Origin: an uncultured Eubacteriales bacterium
GTDB lineage: Bacteria > Bacillota > Clostridia > Christensenellales > UBA1242
Direction: 5' to 3'
Assembly (NCBI GenBank): GCA_902796285.1
Contig: CADBOH010000059.1
Span: 1-18,675, forward strand
Length of the DNA: 18,675 nt
The position numbers and the translations under genes were made by a program. Of the stretch, positions 1-7,134 are shown piece after piece (position 1 is the stretch's first letter; the number at the start of each line of letters is the position of its first letter). The notes beneath the pieces were generated by a model that ran no database searches, was not told the DNA's origin, and saw nothing but the letters and a program-made list of their open reading frames with translations.

Positions 1-904
1 CACCATTAAGTTGGTTGCCTCCCGTTTGGTCAGCAGATGTGCCAAGTGTTGCAAGTCCAACCAAATTACCATTTGCATCAAATATTCCGCCACCAGAGTT
101 CCCTCCACTAATACCAACAGAAATATCAATAACTTTTTCGTATACATTGTCAAGTACATCTAATGGCGTTTGATTGCCGGCTGTTTTAACAGGCGTATAA
201 TGCGCTCCTGCACTATCATATGTAACGTATACTGTTTCACTAGTAAACATTGTTACTTCATTGTTGCTTGCAATATTACCAACAGTCATTCTGTTTATGT
301 TTTGTTTTTCAAGTGGAGACCCAATCGCAAATGCTGGCTCATAATCAAGTCTTTGATTTTGTTCGCAAGCAACCCAGCGATCTTTCATTGTTATATAATT
401 ATAACTAACATCCGCATATACAACTGCAACGTCTAGGTTTTTGTTTGCCCATAAAACTTCACAATCATATTCTATTTCATCTTCTGCTCTAACTTTTAGT
501 GATTTGTTTGTATATCCAGAATTATCTAAAAAGTCAACAACATGATAATTGGTGGCAATATATGAACCTCTGCTTGCCGTTATATTTGTAGGCAAGTTTT
601 TTGTTCTATAACCAGTTGAAGCAACAACTACCCCACTACCAAGTGAAGAATATTTATCTCCAGAATATGTATCTTCATATTCACCCATGAATTGAACAGT
701 CGCGTTTGAATCTCTATATAACTTTGCAATATCATATATTGTCATATCACTTGTAACCTGCTCGCTTACACATGCAGTTTGTGAATAAACCGGCTGTTTT
801 TTATCGGAAATATGAAGCGGAACTAAATATTGTGAGCATAAAAAAGAGAAAATACATATAAGTACCAAAGAGCTTAAAACAGCTAGCCACGAATTTCTTT
901 TCAT
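1..904 (-). CDS. HtrA/trypsin-fold serine protease, membrane-anchored or secreted (3' end outside window)
   Basis: The visible 301 residues begin with a basic MKR and a hydrophobic stretch (about residues 6-28), a signal peptide or membrane anchor with no clear lipobox. The catalytic domain follows: His121 in TNYHVVD, Asp158 in NLDVAVV and nucleophile Ser270 in GISGGNSGGGIFD, the HtrA/S1C-type triad. GSGVVV near residue 89 is the usual first strand of the fold. The protein should act outside the membrane on misfolded or surface proteins. The start is an ATG preceded by AGGGGTG at about 911-917. The reading frame is open to the window edge, so whether a PDZ domain follows the protease domain cannot be seen. 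About 80 residues between His121 and the conserved IGSP segment (194-197) include an Asn/Tyr-rich loop typical of clostridial relatives. Family call is secure; substrate unknown. Confidence 0.9.
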   Translation of the reverse strand, partial: MKRNSWLAVLSSLVLICIFSFLCSQYLVPLHISDKKQPVYSQTACVSEQVTSDMTIYDIAKLYRDSNATVQFMGEYEDTYSGDKYSSLGSGVVVASTGYRTKNLPTNITASRGSYIATNYHVVDFLDNSGYTNKSLKVRAEDEIEYDCEVLWANKNLDVAVVYADVSYNYITMKDRWVACEQNQRLDYEPAFAIGSPLEKQNINRMTVGNIASNNEVTMFTSETVYVTYDSAGAHYTPVKTAGNQTPLDVLDNVYEKVIDISVGISGGNSGGGIFDANGNLVGLATLGTSADQTGGNQLNG

Positions 905-971
905 ATACACCCCTACAATACATTATTAGCAATTTGTAATAAAAAATTAGAAAATTTTAAATTTGTCTTTA

Positions 972-1041
972 TAAAAAGAGAGAGCTTTTATTGTTTTGCA
1001 ATAAAAACCCATGCTTATTAGATAATCTGCAAGCTCTTTTT
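972..1041 (-). terminator. Possible nested hairpin terminator of the Ppx-like gene
   Basis: Read on the minus strand, AAAAAGAGCTT (1041-1031) can pair imperfectly with AAGCTCTCTCTTTTT (986-972), with a 2-base bulge. The loop contains a second hairpin (TTTTATTG / CAATAAAA, 1006-987). A short U run ends the structure. It overlaps the stop codon. The pairing is AT-rich and spaced, so this is a weak call. Confidence 0.3.
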
Positions 1042-2502
1042 GTAAACTTTTTTGTAATCTTGTGCAATCTTCATGCCTTCAATAATTTCAAAAGACGCAT
1101 CTTTTTCGGTGATAGTTTTCATTATTATTGAATCACCAAGTATATCACACATAACATCTGTTACAACTGGTTTTCTTGAAGCATTAAGTGCAACTGCAAG
1201 TTTAACAATAATCCCAAGTTTTCTTACAGCATCAAGGTCCTCATCTGTTAAAATATCTTTGTATTTAATCCATTCATTAAGTGAAAAATCGTCAAGATTT
1301 TGGCATACTGCAATAAACCCAGCCACCAACAATTCTTTATGTGTTGCACCCTTGATACCAGAGAACAAGATTTTTTCCATGCTATATCTTGAATAATTTT
1401 CTCTATCAATATACTTGCCACAATCAAACATATAACTTGCAATTCTAAGTGGCTTAATATAAAATCTTGGGAGTTTGTGCATAACTTTAAGTTGTTTAAA
1501 TAGTATCATTGACATATTGTAAACACTTTCATTTATAGAGTGCTCATCTTTATTAAATTCAAAGTATGTTTCAAGTGAATTTGTGAGCAAATCACTAAAC
1601 TTTTCTTGTGAAGAAGAAAGAACATTTTGTTGAAGGATTCCACTTCTTAAATCTGCTGTTGAAAATGCCATCTCATCTTTTTTAAGCACATCAAACACTG
1701 CTTGAACAATAGCCATACCATTTGCTATATTGCCTGCATCCTCAAAGTCAATCCCTTTGATTTTTCTAATCTTTTCAAGATCAATACCTTTTATAAACTC
1801 AAAAGTTTTTTCTGAAACCTCATTTGTAAGTGGGTAATTGTTATCTGCGTCTAATGGATATCTTTGAATTTTTCTTGCAATTTTGCCAATCGCCATAACA
1901 CTTCTACCAGTAGCAACAAGTTTTAAGTCTTCCTCTATCTCGCTTGACAAAGGAAGAGCGGCAATTTTGCCAACACAATAAGATCTAACTTCATCCATAG
2001 TTTTGCCATAATCTGTTGCATTGTTTGTTCCAATAGGCAAAATAGCGTATGACAAAACAGCCCTTCTGTTATACTTAACAAGATAGGTTGAAAATTCTCC
2101 AACATGAACAAATACACCCTTTGCATTATCAATGCTATTAACAACAGCGTTAAAGATATACTTCATGTAATCTTCATCGCTAAGGATAGTAAAGTTTAAT
2201 CCTGTGTTATTATAAATCTCATCTAAAAAGCCCTTATAGTTTCTTGCTTTTAAAATCACGTTTGTAACAACTGGGATGATTGTTGTAACCCCATAACTTT
2301 CAATGAGCATTCTATAAGTTTTGAGCATATTTAAAACTTCGTTTTTAGTTTTTGGACTAAGGAGCTCTTCCTCGCCAATTTCCTTGCCAACAACAAAATT
2401 TTGGCTCTTTGAAAAATAGATTTCACTTTTAAATCCATTTACTCTAAAAATAGTCAATCTAAGCAAACTTTCATTAAGTTCGATAACCGCAACTTTTTCC
2501 AT
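1018..2502 (-). CDS. Ppx/GppA phosphatase-like protein with degenerate catalytic motifs
   Basis: This 494-residue protein follows the exopolyphosphatase/pppGpp phosphatase layout: an ASKHA-fold first half and an HD-like helical second half. The fold is recognisable from AVIELNESLLRL (5-16, in place of AxIDxGSNSxRL), ATGRSVMAIGKI (197-208, in place of GTGGTxxALA) and LRSGILQQ (285-292, in place of LREGxL). The active-site motifs are eroded. The phosphate loop DIGGGSTE reads HVGEFSTY (133-140). The Glu-rich SGxEEAR segment reads SDEDYMK (108-114). In the HD-like part, HDIGK reads FDCGK (359-363), so one His of the HD pair is missing. It may bind nucleotide or polyphosphate without hydrolysis; that is inference. 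The start is ATG with AGGAG overlapping the stop of the ferredoxin gene 8 bp upstream, so the two are translationally linked. Confidence 0.75.
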   Translation of the reverse strand: MEKVAVIELNESLLRLTIFRVNGFKSEIYFSKSQNFVVGKEIGEEELLSPKTKNEVLNMLKTYRMLIESYGVTTIIPVVTNVILKARNYKGFLDEIYNNTGLNFTILSDEDYMKYIFNAVVNSIDNAKGVFVHVGEFSTYLVKYNRRAVLSYAILPIGTNNATDYGKTMDEVRSYCVGKIAALPLSSEIEEDLKLVATGRSVMAIGKIARKIQRYPLDADNNYPLTNEVSEKTFEFIKGIDLEKIRKIKGIDFEDAGNIANGMAIVQAVFDVLKKDEMAFSTADLRSGILQQNVLSSSQEKFSDLLTNSLETYFEFNKDEHSINESVYNMSMILFKQLKVMHKLPRFYIKPLRIASYMFDCGKYIDRENYSRYSMEKILFSGIKGATHKELLVAGFIAVCQNLDDFSLNEWIKYKDILTDEDLDAVRKLGIIVKLAVALNASRKPVVTDVMCDILGDSIIMKTITEKDASFEIIEGMKIAQDYKKVYKKSLQII

Positions 2503-2510
2503 TATATCTC

Positions 2511-2681
2511 CTATTTATCTAAATCAATTGCTTCAACTGGGCAACTTGCTTGGCATGCCCCACAATGAATACATTTTGTTTTGTCAATGGCAGCCTTTCC
2601 GTCAGCGTCAAAATCTATCGCTCCAACAGGACAAATAGCAACGCATGTGCCACAGCTAATACATTTAGTTTTATCTACCAT
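2511..2681 (-). CDS. 2x[4Fe-4S] bacterial-type ferredoxin
   Basis: A 56-residue protein carries two complete CxxCxxCxxxCP cluster motifs: Cys7/10/13/17 with Pro18, and Cys37/40/43/47 with Pro48. This is the clostridial ferredoxin fold, expected to bind two cubane clusters and shuttle low-potential electrons in the cytoplasm. The two halves are near-duplicates (DKTKCIxCGxC in both), as usual for the family. The ATG start follows an AGGGGG ribosome site and a good promoter lies just upstream. It is the first gene of an operon with the Ppx-like gene, whose ribosome site overlaps its TAG stop. Such small ferredoxins are common electron carriers, so the specific partner cannot be read from sequence, but the conserved-looking linkage to a Ppx-like protein is unusual. 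Confidence 0.95.
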   Translation of the reverse strand: MVDKTKCISCGTCVAICPVGAIDFDADGKAAIDKTKCIHCGACQASCPVEAIDLDK

Positions 2682-2702
2682 GTTAACCCCCTAAGTAATG
2701 GT

Positions 2703-2731
2703 ATTTTAACATATTTTGAAGATAAAGTAAA
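2703..2731 (-). promoter_or_regulatory. Sigma-A-type promoter of the ferredoxin-ppx-like operon
   Basis: On the minus strand TTTACT (2731-2726) and TAAAAT (2708-2703) are separated by exactly 17 bp. The -10 matches consensus at 5 of 6 positions and the -35 at 4 of 6. The predicted transcript starts about 15 bases before the ATG, just ahead of the AGGGGG ribosome site. Confidence 0.7.
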
Positions 2732-2776
2732 CATTTTTTTATGTTATTAAAAAAATAATTTATATTTTATATATAT

Positions 2777-2790
2777 CTCCTGACTCCTGA
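2777..2790. repeat. Tandem heptamer CTCCTGA x2
   Basis: Two perfect copies of CTCCTGA, plus the first two bases of a third (2791-2792), lie just after the stop codon of the second TSUP gene. On the minus strand this reads TCAGGAGTCAGGAG. No hairpin is associated with it. Confidence 0.6.
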
Positions 2791-2794
2791 CTTT

Positions 2795-3169
2795 TTACTT
2801 TTGAAAAACCTTGACGATTTGCAAAATAGACAAAAGGCAGAGAAAAACACCAAATGAAATTTTTAAAAGTTGGTTTGGCAAAAGTCCGGCAAGAACAGCA
2901 CCGACAGCAGAAAAAATCACACCAAACAAAATCATTACGGCCACTCCTTCTGTTTTTACAAATCCTCTTTTATAGTGAATTATTAATGAAAAAATTGACA
3001 TAAACAAAAATGATAATAAATTTATTCCTTGGCTTAATTTTTGATTTAAATTCATAAATATTGTTAAAAGTGGAATTAATAGCGTTCCACCACCCATTCC
3101 CAAACCGCCTAAAACTCCTGATAATAGGCCAAATAAAATATATAAAATAATAGTTAAAAAATTACTCAT
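2795..3169 (-). CDS. Half-length TSUP (TauE/SafE) family transporter subunit, second gene of pair
   Basis: A 124-residue protein with about four hydrophobic segments corresponds to one half of a usual TSUP permease (about 250 residues, 8 membrane spans with internal duplication). The glycine-rich first-helix motif GMGGGTLLIP (24-33) is the family signature and mirrors GGGGGMIAVP in the upstream partner. TSUP proteins export or import sulfite, sulfonates or related organosulfur or organic anions. The ATG overlaps the TGA of the upstream gene in an ATGA arrangement, so translation is coupled and equal stoichiometry is likely. It presumably pairs with that product in the membrane. Substrate is unknown and no sulfur-metabolism gene lies nearby. 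No convincing terminator follows. Confidence 0.85.
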   Translation of the reverse strand: MSNFLTIILYILFGLLSGVLGGLGMGGGTLLIPLLTIFMNLNQKLSQGINLLSFLFMSIFSLIIHYKRGFVKTEGVAVMILFGVIFSAVGAVLAGLLPNQLLKISFGVFLCLLSILQIVKVFQK

Positions 3170-3657
3170 AAAATTAATTTTATCCCTCCTATCAGCATTA
3201 TTAATGCAAAAATAATCCTAACAATTTTTGGGGGTAAAAATTTTAAAATAAATGCACCAAAAATCCCTCCCAAAATAACCCCTATTGTTACAAAAAGGAG
3301 TGGAAAAGAATTTATAAATCCATTAACTACGTAAACAGTAGCCGATATCAAACTAAGTGGAAAAATCAAAAAAATTGCAGTTGCGTGCGCCTCCTTTTCG
3401 CTAAGCCCCATCACCTTTTCAAGAACAGGCACAGCAATCATACCACCGCCACCGCCAAAAAATCCGTTGACTAAACCAATAAGGATTCCTCCAATAACAA
3501 TCAAGAGTTTTTTTGTTATACCCTTCTTTTTGTCTACTTTTTTTGTCGCATAAAGTCGAAAACACTCTTTTTTGTTTTTTTGTAGTTTAATCTCCCCGCT
3601 TTTTGCACATTGTAGATTATCACTTGTCTTTTTAAGCAACACTTTCGTTTCTTTCAT
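3166..3657 (-). CDS. Half-length TSUP (TauE/SafE) family transporter subunit, first gene of pair
   Basis: This 163-residue protein has a hydrophilic Lys-rich N-terminus (about residues 1-50) followed by about four membrane spans. GGGGGMIAVP (68-77) starts the TSUP signature, with SEKEAHATAIFLIFP after it, typical of the first half of TSUP permeases. It should form a full transporter with the protein encoded immediately downstream (ATGA overlap). The N-terminal extension is unusual: family members normally start a few residues before the first helix. The ATG at 3657 has no recognisable ribosome site, so the start is uncertain. No alternative ATG exists before the first helix, though a TTG inside it is possible. 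The gene is divergent from the large surface-protein gene; I could not find a convincing promoter for it. Confidence 0.8.
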   Translation of the reverse strand: MKETKVLLKKTSDNLQCAKSGEIKLQKNKKECFRLYATKKVDKKKGITKKLLIVIGGILIGLVNGFFGGGGGMIAVPVLEKVMGLSEKEAHATAIFLIFPLSLISATVYVVNGFINSFPLLFVTIGVILGGIFGAFILKFLPPKIVRIIFALIMLIGGIKLIL

Positions 3658-3689
3658 AGAATTATTATGAATAAATGTTTGAAAATTAT

Positions 3690-3718
3690 TTGATTGTTTT
3701 GCTTAAATGTTGTATACT
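3690..3718 (+). promoter_or_regulatory. Sigma-A-type promoter of the large surface-protein gene
   Basis: TTGATT (3690-3695) and TATACT (3713-3718) are spaced by 17 bp. The expected start site falls in the perfect 10-bp palindrome TACTATAGTA (3718-3727), which could be an operator. The leader is about 24 bases and holds AAGGTGG before the ATG. Confidence 0.7.
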
Positions 3719-3748
3719 ACTATAGTATTATAATTATAAAGGTGGACT

Positions 3749-6700
3749 ATGATAAAATCTAACTCAGTAAAAAAACACAAACTCTTAAAATTATGTATGG
3801 CATTTTTATTTCCATTTTCACTTTTTGGCGGACTAGCTCTTACTACAGTCAACCAAAATGCATACGCAGATTATGTTGCACAATATGAAGAGTCTGTTAC
3901 AGTAACAAACTCATCTTTCACACAAGGTTCTATTGCCTCTGCAAGCAATTCATTGACTGGATGGACTGCTATTGAAACATATAGCAAAGCTTCTGGGATG
4001 ATTGTAGATGTTGGTAGCGGAACAAACTCAGATGATAGTGAAAACTCAACTTTTTCAAGATATCAATCAACATATATGTTGCAAGAGAATCCTCGTGCAA
4101 ATGGCAGTGATACAAGAATTTTAATGATCAATTCTAAAGCAAGTTCATCACAATCAAATGTCCTCGCCCAAAAGGGATACAGATCAAACTCAATCACACT
4201 TAACGCAAATTCTTTTTATCGTTTTAAAGTGTCTGTAAAAACCGCAACAAATGGTGATGACAGTGTTAACGCATCTGTTTATCTTTCAGGCTTAAAAGAT
4301 GCAAATGGCGAAGCTGTTAATGTTGGATATGAGAACATAACAACATCTGTTTGGAAAGAGTTTTTTGTTTTTGTTGCAACTGGAAACAAAACACAAACTG
4401 TAACACTTGATCTTTATCTTGGTTCTGCAAACGGCCAAAGCAGCTATGGTGCAGTTTTCTTTGATGATGTTAATGTAACAAAGCTTTCAAACAACGCATT
4501 TATGAGCGCCTGCCTTGAAAAAGGATACGACGGCAATGATGACTATAAGACTTACAACACAAACACAACTAGAATATTGGTTGATGCTTTAAAAGAAGAG
4601 GCTGCCACAGTTGATACTACTGGCTATAACTTTGATTTTGAAGACCCAATTGAATCAGACACAAACACTCTTGGGGAAAGTTGGTCAGTTATAAACAAAT
4701 CAAAGGGACATGCTGTTGTAGCAGATATTAAAAACATGCAAGTTGCCGACTTTAAAAACTTGACAGGATATGACTATGTGGGGACTGATCTCTCATATGG
4801 TAACAATCAGGCACTTATCCTCTACACTGATGACAATGGATACGTTGGAGTTAAATCTAAGGGGCTTGAAATTAATGCTCATGAAATATACAAAGTAACA
4901 ATGAACGTGAAAGTTGCTCAAATTTCGTCTGGGTCATTCTATTTAAAAGTACAAGAAAACGATAAAATCTACACACTCTACCCTGAAATTTTATCAAGTG
5001 ATTCTAATGCAGGCAATTACTATGCTCTACAAAATGCAAAAACAAGTGGAATAACTTCAAACACAACAAACAATTTTACAAATGATTATAGAACTGTTAC
5101 ATTCTTTATAAAGGGCCATTCTCTTTATAACACAGAAGTTGACCTTGAACTCTGGCTTGGAGATGATTCTACTCAAGCTAAGGGCTGCGTAGTTGTTGAT
5201 AACATTACTGTTGAATACAGCTATTATGAGGCGTTCAACTCAGCATCCGACAAACTTGAATTAAAAAGTTTTTCATCATCACCTGCCTCAATTAAAAATG
5301 GCTACTTCAACGCAACTGAAAATACTGATGCAGATGGATTATATCCAGTAAAAGCAACAGATTGGACTGTTGAATATGAAAATGAAAGAAACAATGTTTC
5401 TGGTGTAATATATCTTTATGATGCTGAAACATACAATCAAATGTATAAATTAAATGGCTACGACTGGGCAGGAATTTACCCTGGCTCACCAGCCGCTTCA
5501 AACACAACCACACCAAACAACGTTTATATGATGTTTAACAAATCAAATAGTTATCAAAGCATTAAATCAACTTCATATACACTTAATGCAGACGGATACT
5601 ATAAGTTATCTTTTGATTACTATACACAAGATATTTCAGGCTTAAATGACGCAAAATTAAAAATTGAAGTTGTTGATGAAAACGGCATAACTATTTATTC
5701 AAAAACAGACTTGGCAAGCATGACAACATGGAAAAATATGCAGATTTTATTCCATACTGCCCCAACCATTTCACACAACATAACAATTAAAGTGTCACTT
5801 GGGGATCAAGATAACGCGTGTGGCGGAATTGCTTATGTTGACAACTTTGTAATTGAGGATGCAGAAGAAAACGACTTTGTCGCTGCAAACTTCAAAGCAA
5901 ATCTTTCAAATTACTATTTAGACTTAAATCAAGAAAATCTTTCAAGGGAAATAACTTCTTCCCCTGCTTACAAGTTGGAAGTTGCAAGCATTTATAACTC
6001 ATCTTACACAAACAAAGATGATTGTGCAGTTGGCGGAACAGTAAATGGTCAAGACAATCCTTACATGGAGATTAATGAAGAGCTTCAACTTGAACAAGGC
6101 AATTATCTCGTGCTCAACACAAAAGTTGCATCAAAAGCAACATTAACATCTGTTTATGAACTTAACTTGGAAGCTGGAAAGTATTATAAACTCACATTTG
6201 ACCTTGCAACAATCTTTAGCAAGGAAGATACAGATAAACACGAGTTTGGTGCCACAGTTGGTTTGAAAGGCTTTAACGAAAATCAATATTTGGTCACAAA
6301 TAGTGATTTAAATAGTTACACAATTTACTTTAAATGTGAAACCGCTACAAAATCAGCAATTGTATTTACACTTAACTCAAACAATGAAGATGAGGTTGGT
6401 ACTGCTCTTTTAACTAACATTGATTTTGCAGCCGTTGAGGAAAGTGAATACACAAATATTCAGTTATCACCTTCTCTTAACAAATCAATATTCACTTCAA
6501 AACAAACCTCATCAACTGAAACTGATGAAGATGAAAGTCAAGATGAAGACGATAGTTCAAAAGATAGCCAAACAAATAATGGCGGAAACACATGGCTATT
6601 AATTCCATCTATTATCACAGCTGTTGCTGTTGTTGTTGGTGTAATTGGCTGGGCATTTAGACATGTTAAAATCAAAAAGATAGAAAAAATCAAAACAGAA

Positions 6701-7090
6701 GATTATGATAGAAAACTAGCAGTTAACCATGATTCAGTGTTAAAAGAGGCTCAAAAGAGACGCGATAAAGAAGTTGAAACACTTGTTGCAACAAAAAAAT
6801 CTCTTGAACAAGAGGCTGTAAAACTTGAAAATGACCATAAGGAATTTTTAAAGCAAAAACAAGCTGAATCCAATGGTAAACTCACAAAAGAGATGGAAAA
6901 AGCATTTAAATCTTATAATTCACAAAAGCATGCATTAAATGCAAAAATCGATATACTTAATGAAAAAATTGCAAATGCATCAACTGCAGAGTATCTTCTC
7001 AGCATTGAAAAAAAGGTTCTTGATGAAGAGGAAGACAAACTCGCAAAACAAAGAAAAGAATTAAAGAAAAATAGCAAAAATGCAAAATAA
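3749..7090 (+). CDS. Large surface protein: four jelly-roll-like modules, one membrane span, cytoplasmic coiled coil
   Basis: This 1113-residue protein has a basic start and hydrophobic signal sequence (about 1-40, likely cleaved near NAYADY). The ectodomain carries four related beta-rich modules. Each ends in a terminal-strand motif like that of CBM_4_9 or discoidin-like jelly rolls: FDDVNV (238-243), VDNITV (483-488), VDNFVI (697-702) and TNIDF (889-893). An 'ingredient' strand of the type YRF/YKV/YKLSF recurs ahead of each. A Ser/Thr/Asp/Glu linker (about 918-947) leads to one membrane span (949-970). A 143-residue Lys/Glu-rich cytoplasmic tail follows, with strong coiled-coil character. 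No catalytic domain or LPXTG motif is seen. By analogy the modules may bind glycans; that is inference. AAGGTGG precedes the ATG, and a strong terminator follows. The gene stands alone, monocistronic. Confidence 0.85.
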   Translation: MIKSNSVKKHKLLKLCMAFLFPFSLFGGLALTTVNQNAYADYVAQYEESVTVTNSSFTQGSIASASNSLTGWTAIETYSKASGMIVDVGSGTNSDDSENSTFSRYQSTYMLQENPRANGSDTRILMINSKASSSQSNVLAQKGYRSNSITLNANSFYRFKVSVKTATNGDDSVNASVYLSGLKDANGEAVNVGYENITTSVWKEFFVFVATGNKTQTVTLDLYLGSANGQSSYGAVFFDDVNVTKLSNNAFMSACLEKGYDGNDDYKTYNTNTTRILVDALKEEAATVDTTGYNFDFEDPIESDTNTLGESWSVINKSKGHAVVADIKNMQVADFKNLTGYDYVGTDLSYGNNQALILYTDDNGYVGVKSKGLEINAHEIYKVTMNVKVAQISSGSFYLKVQENDKIYTLYPEILSSDSNAGNYYALQNAKTSGITSNTTNNFTNDYRTVTFFIKGHSLYNTEVDLELWLGDDSTQAKGCVVVDNITVEYSYYEAFNSASDKLELKSFSSSPASIKNGYFNATENTDADGLYPVKATDWTVEYENERNNVSGVIYLYDAETYNQMYKLNGYDWAGIYPGSPAASNTTTPNNVYMMFNKSNSYQSIKSTSYTLNADGYYKLSFDYYTQDISGLNDAKLKIEVVDENGITIYSKTDLASMTTWKNMQILFHTAPTISHNITIKVSLGDQDNACGGIAYVDNFVIEDAEENDFVAANFKANLSNYYLDLNQENLSREITSSPAYKLEVASIYNSSYTNKDDCAVGGTVNGQDNPYMEINEELQLEQGNYLVLNTKVASKATLTSVYELNLEAGKYYKLTFDLATIFSKEDTDKHEFGATVGLKGFNENQYLVTNSDLNSYTIYFKCETATKSAIVFTLNSNNEDEVGTALLTNIDFAAVEESEYTNIQLSPSLNKSIFTSKQTSSTETDEDESQDEDDSSKDSQTNNGGNTWLLIPSIITAVAVVVGVIGWAFRHVKIKKIEKIKTEDYDRKLAVNHDSVLKEAQKRRDKEVETLVATKKSLEQEAVKLENDHKEFLKQKQAESNGKLTKEMEKAFKSYNSQKHALNAKIDILNEKIANASTAEYLLSIEKKVLDEEEDKLAKQRKELKKNSKNAK

Positions 7091-7120
7091 AAAAGTAAGC
7101 AATAATTGCTTACTTTTTTT
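7089..7120. terminator. Strong bidirectional rho-independent terminator
   Basis: AAAAGTAAGCAAT (7091-7103) pairs perfectly with ATTGCTTACTTTT (7105-7117), with T runs on both strands. It sits between the convergent surface-protein gene (plus) and zinc-ribbon gene (minus) and can serve both. Confidence 0.92.
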
Positions 7121-7134
7121 GTTAATTTTTATAA

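Noticed and set aside
170..436. Plus-strand frame of 88 codons
   Set aside because: It is antisense to the HtrA-like protease, whose catalytic motifs are intact; no ribosome site or family resemblance.
1073..1396. Plus-strand frame of 107 codons
   Set aside because: Antisense shadow of the Ppx-like gene, with Ser/Ile-rich composition caused by the opposite-strand codons.
2550..2750. Plus-strand frame of 66 codons
   Set aside because: Antisense to the ferredoxin gene, which has two perfect cluster motifs; the frame also runs through that gene's promoter.
2795..3657. Frameshifted single TSUP gene
   Set aside because: Each half has its own complete set of spans, and the ATGA junction is clean; a precise split is more likely than an error, though reads should confirm it.
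3749..7090. Glycoside hydrolase call for the large surface protein
   Set aside because: Only non-catalytic beta modules are seen; no acid pair in a recognisable catalytic motif.
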